Assembly (NCBI GenBank): GCA_016936035.1
Contig: JAFGPU010000288.1
Span: 1-5,430 of the forward strand
Length of the DNA stretch: 5,430 nt
Direction: 5' to 3'
Source: Acidimicrobiales bacterium
GTDB taxonomy: Bacteria; Actinomycetota; Acidimicrobiia; Acidimicrobiales; VFJN01
Shown here: piece after piece, positions 1-5,430 of the stretch
Numbering within the stretch: position 1 is the stretch's first letter
Layout of the letters: each line of letters opens with the position of its first letter
Program-made: the position numbers and the translations under genes
The notes under the pieces: model-generated
Told to the model about the DNA's origin: nothing
Databases searched by the model: none
The model's input: only the letters and a program-made list of their open reading frames with translations

Positions 1-1380
1 GCGCCGGTGGGCCTCACGCCGGGCGACCTGCCCGACGGCGCCAGCGTCTGCTCGTGCCACAACGTCACCAAGGGCGCCATCTGCGAGGCCATCGCCGCCG
101 ACGACCTCACCGACGTCGGCGCGGTGATGTCCTGCACCAAGGCGGGCTCCGGCTGCGGCAGCTGCCGGCCCGTCCTCACCGATCTGTTGCACGACCAGCT
201 GCGGCGGGCGGGCAAGGAGGTGGTGGTGCGCCTGTGCGAGCACTTCGCGCAGACGCGCGCCGAGCTCTACGAGGTGCTGCGGGTCACCGGCATCCGCTCC
301 TTCGCCGAGCTGATCGACCGGTTCGGCACCGGCACGGGGTGCGAGATCTGCAAGCCGGCAGTGGCATCGATGCTGGCGTCGCTCGGCACCGGCTACATCC
401 TCGACGGCGAGCAGGCGTCGCTGCAGGACACCAACGACCACTTCCTGGCCAACCTGCAGCGCGACGGCACCTACTCGGTGGTGCCGCGGGTGCCCGGCGG
501 CGAGATCACCCCGGCCAAGCTCATCGCCCTCGGCGAGGTCGCCCGCGACTTCGACCTCTACACCAAGATCACCGGAGGCCAGCGCGTCGACCTGTTCGGC
601 GCCCGCGTCGACCAGCTGCCGGCCATCTGGGAGCGCCTGATCGACGCCGGGTTCGAGTCGGGCCACGCCTACGGCAAGGCCGTGCGCACCGTGAAGTCGT
701 GCGTCGGCGACACCTGGTGTCGCTACGGGGTGCAGGACTCGGTGGGCATGGCCATCCGCCTCGAGCTGCGCTACCGGGGGCTGCGGGCGCCGCACAAGAT
801 CAAGCTGGCGGTGTCCGGCTGCGCCCGCGAGTGCGCCGAGGCCCAGTCCAAGGACGTCGGGGTCATCGCCACCGAGCAGGGATGGAACCTGTACGTCGCC
901 GGCAACGGCGGCATGCGTCCCCGGCACGCGGTGCTGCTGGCCGAGGACCTCGACGACGACGCGCTGATCCGGGCCATCGACCGGTACCTCATGTACTACG
1001 TGCGCACCGCCGATCGCCTCGAACGCACCGCGACCTGGCTCACCAAGCTCGAGGGGGGCCTCGACCACCTCAAGGCGGTGGTGCTCGACGACGCACTGGG
1101 CATCGGCGCCGACCTCGATGCCGACATGGCGCGCCACGTCGCCGCGTACGAGTGCGAGTGGCGGGCCACGCTCGACGACCCGGAGCGGATGGCCCGGTTC
1201 CGCCCGTACCTCAACGCCGACGAGCCCGACGACTCGCTCGCCTACGTGCGGGTGCGGGGCCAGCGCCAGCCCGTCGAGCTGCGGCCGGGCCGCCTCGCCG
1301 CGGTGGGCGCGCCTGCGGACGACGACCACGCGGCGGCGCGCGAGTCTGCACGACCCGCCGCCCGAAGGGAGCAGCGATGA
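1..1380 (+). CDS. nirB: Assimilatory nitrite reductase (NADH) large subunit NirB, C-terminal half (5' end outside window)
   Basis: This is the C-terminal half of cytoplasmic NirB, which reduces nitrite to ammonium with six electrons from NADH. Residue numbers count from the first codon of the window. A BFD-like [2Fe-2S] domain has C17-x-C19 and C52-x2-C55. A second, shorter Cys pair, C114-x2-C117 (GCEICKP), follows, as in Escherichia coli NirB. The nitrite/sulfite reductase ferredoxin-like half-domain spans about 155-220 (DGTYSVVPR, GGEITP, LYTKITGGQR). The siroheme/[4Fe-4S] domain follows, with ligands C234-x5-C240 and C274-x3-C278 (SGCARECAEAQ). The frame is open to position 1 and the FAD/NAD domains are absent, so the gene begins upstream; the 459 residues seen are about half of the usual ~840. 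A GTG at 7 is not the real start. The last ~35 residues are a low-complexity Ala/Arg/Asp tail. The stop overlaps the nirD start (ATGA). Identity is secure from long motif agreement with known NirB. Confidence 0.97.
   Translation, partial: APVGLTPGDLPDGASVCSCHNVTKGAICEAIAADDLTDVGAVMSCTKAGSGCGSCRPVLTDLLHDQLRRAGKEVVVRLCEHFAQTRAELYEVLRVTGIRSFAELIDRFGTGTGCEICKPAVASMLASLGTGYILDGEQASLQDTNDHFLANLQRDGTYSVVPRVPGGEITPAKLIALGEVARDFDLYTKITGGQRVDLFGARVDQLPAIWERLIDAGFESGHAYGKAVRTVKSCVGDTWCRYGVQDSVGMAIRLELRYRGLRAPHKIKLAVSGCARECAEAQSKDVGVIATEQGWNLYVAGNGGMRPRHAVLLAEDLDDDALIRAIDRYLMYYVRTADRLERTATWLTKLEGGLDHLKAVVLDDALGIGADLDADMARHVAAYECEWRATLDDPERMARFRPYLNADEPDDSLAYVRVRGQRQPVELRPGRLAAVGAPADDDHAAARESARPAARREQR
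1364..1371 (+). promoter_or_regulatory. Ribosome binding site for nirD
   Basis: The purine run GAAGGGAG lies five bases before the ATG at 1377, inside the last codons of nirB. It supports the ATGA overlapping start and translational coupling of nirB and nirD. Confidence 0.65.
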
Positions 1381-1778
1381 CCGACGTCGTGGACGATCTC
1401 GTCGAGGCCGGCAGCCTCGGCGTCGCGCCGGAACGCCGCTGGCAGCGCATCTGCCACCGCGACCGCCTCACCCCGGCGCGCGGCGCCGTGGCGTGGGTCG
1501 ACGGCGAGCAGGTGGCGGTCTTCCGGGTGCGCGCCGCAGGTGGCGGCGACGTGGTGTACGCGCTCGGCAACCTCGACCCGTTCTCGGGGGCGCAGGTGCT
1601 GGCGCGTGGCATCGTCGGCGACGCGGCCGGCGTCCCCAAGGTGGCGTCGCCCGTCTACAAGCAGGCCTTCGACCTGCGCACGGGCGCCTGCCTCGACGAC
1701 CCGGCCGTGTCGGTGCCCACCTATCCGGTCGCCGTGTCCGACGACGGCTGGGTCTCGCTGGGGGTGCCGGCCCCGTGA
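1377..1778 (+). CDS. nirD: Nitrite reductase (NADH) small subunit NirD
   Basis: This 133-residue protein matches NirD, the small partner of NirB in cytoplasmic NADH-dependent nitrite reduction. It has a Rieske-like fold. Recognisable segments are the tryptophan start of the domain (WQRICHRDRL, about 22-31), the strand VDGEQVAVFR, the block NLDPFSGAQVLARGIVG, then VASPVYKQAFDLRTGACLDD. The block NLDPF stands where true Rieske proteins carry Cys-x-His, and no second Cys-x2-His is present. So, as in known NirD proteins, it is unlikely to hold a [2Fe-2S] cluster and probably has a structural role. It is longer than the ~108 residues of E. coli NirD because of an N-terminal extension of about 20 residues. 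The ATG at 1377 overlaps the nirB stop by four bases (ATGA) and has a purine-rich ribosome binding site at 1364-1371. Its own stop overlaps the next gene (GTGA). Confidence 0.95.
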   Translation: MTDVVDDLVEAGSLGVAPERRWQRICHRDRLTPARGAVAWVDGEQVAVFRVRAAGGGDVVYALGNLDPFSGAQVLARGIVGDAAGVPKVASPVYKQAFDLRTGACLDDPAVSVPTYPVAVSDDGWVSLGVPAP

Positions 1779-3211
1779 CGGCGACCTCGGTGGTCGAGGG
1801 GTTGCAGATCGGGCCCCGCCGTCCCGCCGGGTCCCCCGAGGACCCGCAGGCGCGCCACGACGGCCTCGGCGCCGCCGGCCCCGAGCTGCTGCCGCTCAGC
1901 GCGGGGGAGCAGTACCGCTTCAGCTTCGCGATGGAGGCGTGCGTGGGCTGTCACTCGTGCGAGGTCGCCTGCGCCGAGCAGAACGGCCTGCCGGCCGACA
2001 CCGCCTGGCGGCGGGTGGGCGAGATCGAGGGGGGCAGCTACCCCGACACGACGCGCTTCCACCTGTCGATGTCGTGCAACCACTGCCTCGACCCGGCGTG
2101 CCTGACCGGCTGCCCCACCGAGGCGTACGTCAAGCTCGACAACGGCGTGGTGGCGCACCACGCGGACGACTGCATCGGGTGCCAGTACTGCACCTGGAAC
2201 TGCCCCTACTCGGTGCCGGCCTTCCAGCCCGACCGGCGCATCGTCACCAAGTGCGACATGTGCCTGCCCCGTCTGGAGGTGGGGCTGAAGCCCGCGTGCG
2301 TGGGCGCCTGCCCCACGCGGGCGCTCGACGTCGAGGTCGTCGACGTCGCCGCCTGGACCGCCGACCACGCCGAGGCCGACGCGCCTCACCTGCCGCCATC
2401 CGAGCTGACGCTGTCGACCACCCGCATCGTGCTGCCCCCGGGCGAGTGGGGCGAGACGGCGGCGGCGTCCGACGTCGACCTGCACCCCGAGCACCCGCAC
2501 TGGCCGCTGGTGGTGCTCACGCTCCTCACCCAGGTGGCTCTCGGCGTCAGCCTGACGGCGACCGACGAGACCTCCCGTCTCGCCGCCGCGGTGCTCGCCG
2601 CCGGGGCGCTCGCCGGTTCGCTGCTGCACCTGGGGCGCCCCGCCCATGCCTGGAAGGCCCTGCGCAACCTGCGCCGCTCGTGGCTGTCGCGCGAGGTGCT
2701 GCTGCTCGGATCGTACGCCGGGATGGCGGCCGTCGCCGTGCCGGTCGCGCCCCTGGCCCCGCTCGCGGCGTTCGTCGGTGCCGCCGGGGTGTACGCCAGC
2801 GGCCGGCTCTACGTGGTGCCCGGGCGGCCGTCGTGGCACTCGCCGCTGACGATCGTCGCCTTCTTCCTGACGGCCCTGGCCACCGGGCCGCTGGTGACCG
2901 GTCACCCGGCCGTGGCGGCCGGGGCGGTGGGCGGCCAGCTCGCGGTGTGGCTGGCCAACCTCGTGCGCCTCGGGCGCGACCCCCGCCGCGAGTGGAACGG
3001 CACCGTCGCCCTCCACCGCCACCGCTTCGGCTGGCTGACAGCCGCCCGGTGGGCGTCGGTCGTCGGGGGAGCGGCGCTCGCGTTCACCTCGCTCGCCGCG
3101 GGCCTCGCTCTCGTCGTCGCGGGCGAGCTGATCGGCCGCTACCTGTTCTACGTCACGGTCGTCCCCCTCGACATCCCGGGCTCGTTCCTCGGCGCCCGGC
3201 GGAGGTGTTAG
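1775..3211 (+). CDS. Fused DmsB-DmsC protein: four-[4Fe-4S] ferredoxin plus quinol-oxidising membrane anchor
   Basis: This 478-residue protein joins an electron-transfer ferredoxin to a membrane anchor. After an N-terminal extension of about 50 residues there are sixteen cluster cysteines in four groups: C56/C59/C62/C66, C101/C104/C109/C113, C133/C136/C139/C143 and C160/C163/C175/C179. This is the DmsB pattern with no ligand missing. A linker (about 185-243) leads to a DmsC-like part with about seven or eight hydrophobic helices near 244-262, 268-287, 308-324, 326-342, 356-373, 377-397 and 424-448. The stretch LLHLGRP (H285) and WLSRE (E307) lies where DmsC has quinol-site His and Glu residues (by family analogy). 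It probably passes electrons from menaquinol to the molybdoenzyme encoded next. There is no signal peptide. The start chosen is GTG 1775 (GTGA overlap with nirD); the motif LLPLSAGEQY before the first cluster looks family-conserved, which argues against the internal ATG at codon 53. Its ribosome binding site is weak (GGGGG at 1760-1764). The partner enzyme is inferred from context. Confidence 0.9.
   Translation: MTATSVVEGLQIGPRRPAGSPEDPQARHDGLGAAGPELLPLSAGEQYRFSFAMEACVGCHSCEVACAEQNGLPADTAWRRVGEIEGGSYPDTTRFHLSMSCNHCLDPACLTGCPTEAYVKLDNGVVAHHADDCIGCQYCTWNCPYSVPAFQPDRRIVTKCDMCLPRLEVGLKPACVGACPTRALDVEVVDVAAWTADHAEADAPHLPPSELTLSTTRIVLPPGEWGETAAASDVDLHPEHPHWPLVVLTLLTQVALGVSLTATDETSRLAAAVLAAGALAGSLLHLGRPAHAWKALRNLRRSWLSREVLLLGSYAGMAAVAVPVAPLAPLAAFVGAAGVYASGRLYVVPGRPSWHSPLTIVAFFLTALATGPLVTGHPAVAAGAVGGQLAVWLANLVRLGRDPRREWNGTVALHRHRFGWLTAARWASVVGGAALAFTSLAAGLALVVAGELIGRYLFYVTVVPLDIPGSFLGARRRC
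3201..3205 (+). promoter_or_regulatory. Ribosome binding site that fixes the GTG start of the nitrate reductase gene
   Basis: GGAGG, a near-perfect Shine-Dalgarno core, sits six bases before the GTG at 3212 and within the final codons of the upstream fused gene. It decides the start in favour of this GTG, which abuts the upstream TAG with no gap. It is the clearest ribosome binding site in the window, so the catalytic subunit may be translated independently at a good rate. Confidence 0.75.
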
Positions 3212-5392
3212 GTGTCACCCTTCACCAGGTTCCAGGACCGGCTCGGCCTCGGACACGGCGGCGAGCGCTACACCTACACCGCCGACGAGCGGTTCGGGCC
3301 CGTGGCGACCTCCCGTGCGCCCGACCGCTGGGTACGCACGACGTGCGGCTACTGCTCCGTCGGCTGCGGCATGCTGCTCGGCGTCAAGGACGGCCGTGCG
3401 GTCGCGGCAAAAGGCGACCCCGAGCACCCGGTGAACCTCGGGCGGCTGTGCCCGAAGGGCCTGTCCGAGCACCAGACCCTCGCAGCACCGGGCCGGCTGA
3501 CCCGGCCGACCGTCGACGGCGAGCCCGTCGCGTGGGACGACGCGTTGGCGCGGACGGCTGACGGGTTCCGCCACCTGGTCGACACCCATGGCCCCGAGTC
3601 CGTGGCCGTCCTGTCGACCGGCCAGCTCGTCACCGAGGAGTTCTACGCGCTCGGCAAGCTGGTCCGGCTGGGCCTGGGGGTGCGCCACTTCGACGGCAAC
3701 ACGACGCTGTGCATGGCCTCGGCCGTGTCGGGCTACAAGCTCAGCTTCGGCAGCGACGGCCCGCCCGGCACCTACGACGACTTCGCCCACGCCGACGTCA
3801 TCCTGCTGGTGGGCGCCAACATCGCCGACAACCACCCGCTGCTCGCACCCCGCGTGATCGACAATCCCGACGCCACGGTGATCGTGGTCGACCCCCGGGT
3901 GACCAAGACCGCCATGCTCGCCGACCAGCACCTGGCGGTCCGTCCCCGCAGCGACGTGACGCTGCTCAACGGCATCATCAAGGTGCTGCTCGACGAAGGT
4001 CTGGTCGACGTCGCCCGTGCGCGGCGGGCGGCGGACGGCGTCGACGAGCTGGTCGACCACGTGCAGTCCTTCGGCCTCGACCGGGTCGCGCGCGAGTGCG
4101 GGGTGCCGGCCGCCGAGGTGCGCCGCGCCGCGCTGGCGCTCGGCACCGCCGAGCGGGCGCTGGTGGCCTGGACGATGGGCGTCAACCACTCGGTGCAGGG
4201 CACCGAGACGGTCACGCTGCTGAACACCCTGTGCGTCCTCACCGGCAACATCGGACGGCCGGGGGCGGCGCCGTTCTCGATCACCGGGCAGTGCAACGCC
4301 ATGGGCACCCGCGAGGCCGGCTTCACCGCGTCGATGCCCGGCTACCGCCCCTATGACGATCCCGTGGCCCGACGTGAGCTCGCGGCCCTGTGGGGCGTCG
4401 ACGAGCGGCGGCTGCCCACCGAGCGGGGCCGCGCCTACCCCGACATCGTCAACGGGGTGATCGACGGCCGCATCAAGGGGCTGTGGATCATCGCCACCAA
4501 CCCGGTGGTGTCGTTCCCCAACCGTGAGCTGCTCGAGGACGCCCTCGGCCGGCTCGACCTGCTGGTGGTGCAGGACGGGTTCGAGACGCCCACCACCGCG
4601 CTGGCCGACGTGGTGCTCCCCGCCGCCATCTGGGGCGAGAAGGACGGCACGTTCACCAACTCCGAGCGGCGGGTGTCGCGGGTGCGGGCCGCGGTCGCAC
4701 CGCCGGGTGAGGCCCGGTCCGACTTCGACATCGTCCTGGCGCTCGCCGCACGGCTGGGCGTCCGCGACGAGCTCTTCCCGGGGTGGGAGAGGCCTGCGGA
4801 CGCGTTCGACGAGTGGCGCCGGGTGTCCGCCGGGCGGCTGTGCGACTACAGCGGCATCACCGACGACCGCATCTCGGCGGTCGGAGGCGTGCAGTGGCCG
4901 TGTCCCGCCGACGACCCGTCCGTGCCGGCGGGGGGCACGGCGCGGCTGTACGCCGACGGTCGGTTCCCCACCGCGACGGGCCGGGCGCAGCTGCGCTGCG
5001 TGGAGCCCGCCCCGATCAGCGACCGGCCGCGCGCCAGGTTCCCGCTGCTGCTCAACACCGGCCGCACGGTCGAGCACTGGCACACGCGGACCAAGACGGG
5101 CCGGGTCGACATCCTCGACCGGCTGGCCCCCGAGGGCTGGGTCGAGGTGCACCCCGCCGACGCCGAGGCGCTGCGCGTCCGGTCGGGTGACCCGGTCCGC
5201 ATCGTGTCCGAGCGGGGCGCGATCGACCGGATCCGGGTGCGGGTCACCCAGACCGTGCGGGCCGGCGAGGTCTTCGTCCCGTTCCACTTCGACGAGCAGT
5301 GCGCCAACCGGCTCACGATCAACGAGTTCGACCCGATCTCCCGGGAGCCGAACTACAAGCAGTGCGCGGTCCGGATGGAGAGGGCGCCCTGA
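3212..5392 (+). CDS. nasA: Assimilatory nitrate reductase catalytic subunit (NarB/NasA-type molybdopterin oxidoreductase)
   Basis: This 726-residue enzyme of the DMSO reductase superfamily most likely reduces nitrate to nitrite at a Mo-bis-MGD centre. An N-terminal [4Fe-4S] site is formed by C45-x2-C48-x3-C52 and C80, followed by K82 of the CPKG motif. The probable molybdenum ligand is C167 in TTLCMASAVSGYK, the nitrate-reductase version; formate dehydrogenases have a different (Sec/Cys)-His context here. Other family marks are WTMGVNHSVQGTE (320-332), TGNIGRPG (344-351), GQCNAMGTREAG (359-370), WGEKDGTFTNSERR (474-487) and HWHTRTKTG (622-630) opening the C-terminal dinucleotide-binding domain (about 608-720). 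There is no twin-arginine leader, so the enzyme is cytoplasmic, and there is no C-terminal [2Fe-2S] or flavin module. The GTG start directly follows the stop of the fused ferredoxin/anchor gene, with GGAGG at 3201-3205 six bases upstream. Electrons probably come from that protein. A different oxyanion substrate is possible, but adjacent nirBD strongly favours nitrate. Confidence 0.92.
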   Translation: MSPFTRFQDRLGLGHGGERYTYTADERFGPVATSRAPDRWVRTTCGYCSVGCGMLLGVKDGRAVAAKGDPEHPVNLGRLCPKGLSEHQTLAAPGRLTRPTVDGEPVAWDDALARTADGFRHLVDTHGPESVAVLSTGQLVTEEFYALGKLVRLGLGVRHFDGNTTLCMASAVSGYKLSFGSDGPPGTYDDFAHADVILLVGANIADNHPLLAPRVIDNPDATVIVVDPRVTKTAMLADQHLAVRPRSDVTLLNGIIKVLLDEGLVDVARARRAADGVDELVDHVQSFGLDRVARECGVPAAEVRRAALALGTAERALVAWTMGVNHSVQGTETVTLLNTLCVLTGNIGRPGAAPFSITGQCNAMGTREAGFTASMPGYRPYDDPVARRELAALWGVDERRLPTERGRAYPDIVNGVIDGRIKGLWIIATNPVVSFPNRELLEDALGRLDLLVVQDGFETPTTALADVVLPAAIWGEKDGTFTNSERRVSRVRAAVAPPGEARSDFDIVLALAARLGVRDELFPGWERPADAFDEWRRVSAGRLCDYSGITDDRISAVGGVQWPCPADDPSVPAGGTARLYADGRFPTATGRAQLRCVEPAPISDRPRARFPLLLNTGRTVEHWHTRTKTGRVDILDRLAPEGWVEVHPADAEALRVRSGDPVRIVSERGAIDRIRVRVTQTVRAGEVFVPFHFDEQCANRLTINEFDPISREPNYKQCAVRMERAP
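5377..5384 (+). promoter_or_regulatory. Candidate ribosome binding site before the ATG at 5392
   Basis: GGAGAGGG ends seven bases before the ATG at 5392. Its strength and spacing are the main reason to consider a fifth coupled gene. It also encodes the last residues of the nitrate reductase (Met-Glu-Arg), so it could be coincidental. Confidence 0.4.
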
Positions 5393-5430
5393 TGCGGACA
5401 GCGCGTTGGCCGACTACGGCTAGTGTTCCC
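5392..5430 (+). CDS. Possible start of a further gene, cut by the window end
   Basis: An ATG at 5392 overlaps the last base of the nitrate reductase stop (TGATG). It has a strong purine-rich Shine-Dalgarno-like run at 5377-5384 with a seven-base gap. The 13 codons visible (MRTARWPTTASVP) stay open to the end of the window. This fits the coupled style of the upstream genes. The residues are too few to name a product, and the same bases contain a possible -10 box, so the region may be non-coding instead. Confidence 0.35.
   Translation, partial: MRTARWPTTASVP
5421..5426 (+). promoter_or_regulatory. Weak candidate -10 element near the window end
   Basis: TAGTGT fits the TAnnnT pattern of actinobacterial housekeeping promoters and lies in the least coding-like bases of the window. 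No good -35 is present: CGGACA at 5395-5400 is 20 bases upstream, longer than the usual spacer. If real, it would drive a gene beyond the window and would argue against the short reading frame starting at 5392. Confidence 0.2.

Noticed and set aside
1118..1774. Possible long N-terminal extension of the fused ferredoxin/anchor protein
   Set aside because: The frame is open upstream, but this part is Arg/Pro-rich shadow sequence over nirB and nirD. The GTG at 1775 gives the usual overlap and the expected N-terminus.
1377..1778. A functional Rieske [2Fe-2S] ferredoxin in place of NirD
   Set aside because: The Cys-x-His and Cys-x2-His ligands are absent; the matching positions carry NLDPF and similar NirD-type residues.
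1721..3022. A 433-codon open frame on the - strand across the fused ferredoxin/anchor gene
   Set aside because: It is the same kind of GC-driven shadow. The sense frame has sixteen ordered cysteines and membrane helices; the antisense product shows no motif.
1540..3561. A 673-codon + strand open frame spanning two genes
   Set aside because: The product is Arg/Pro/Ala-rich without domain signals and overlaps two well-supported genes in other frames.
3215..5287. A 690-codon open frame on the - strand, antisense to the nitrate reductase gene
   Set aside because: It mirrors the codon positions of the real gene. In very GC-rich DNA the opposite strand often stays open by chance; the translation is low-complexity (Gly, His, Arg, Val rich) with no recognisable domain, while the + strand has clear family motifs.
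3212..5392. Formate dehydrogenase alpha subunit as an alternative call
   Set aside because: The molybdenum-ligand region reads LCMASAVSGYK and the C-terminal domain has HWHTRTKTG, both typical of NarB/NasA nitrate reductases, and nirBD lies next door.

Overview
The window is a compact, very GC-rich (roughly 70% or more by eye) stretch of chromosomal-type coding DNA read entirely on the + strand. Strong G/C bias at third codon positions, GTG starts and tightly overlapping genes suggest a high-GC actinobacterium. A member of Acidimicrobiia or a related lineage is plausible, but the genus cannot be fixed from this sequence.

Layout. Positions 1-1380 hold the C-terminal half of NirB, the large subunit of the NADH-dependent assimilatory nitrite reductase; its N-terminal FAD/NAD half lies upstream of the window. 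Positions 1377-1778 hold NirD, the small subunit. Positions 1775-3211 encode a single protein that joins a four-cluster DmsB-type ferredoxin to a DmsC-type membrane anchor. Positions 3212-5392 encode a NarB/NasA-type molybdopterin nitrate reductase catalytic subunit. The last ~39 bases hold either the first codons of another gene or the start of an intergenic region. There is no stretch of more than 300 bases without a gene, and I saw no RNA gene, mobile element, CRISPR array or clear terminator.

How the genes work together. The four genes look like one translationally coupled operon: the junctions are ATGA, GTGA, TAG directly followed by GTG, and TGATG. The product set converts nitrate to nitrite (molybdoenzyme) and nitrite to ammonium (NirBD). 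The notable point is the electron supply. The nitrate reductase has no flavin or C-terminal [2Fe-2S] domain, and its neighbour is a DmsB-DmsC fusion that would collect electrons from membrane quinol. The best reading is a membrane-tethered, quinol-driven, cytoplasm-facing assimilatory nitrate reductase next to an NADH-driven nitrite reductase. This pairing resembles arrangements I recall from several other phyla, so it is better described as under-characterised than as wholly new.
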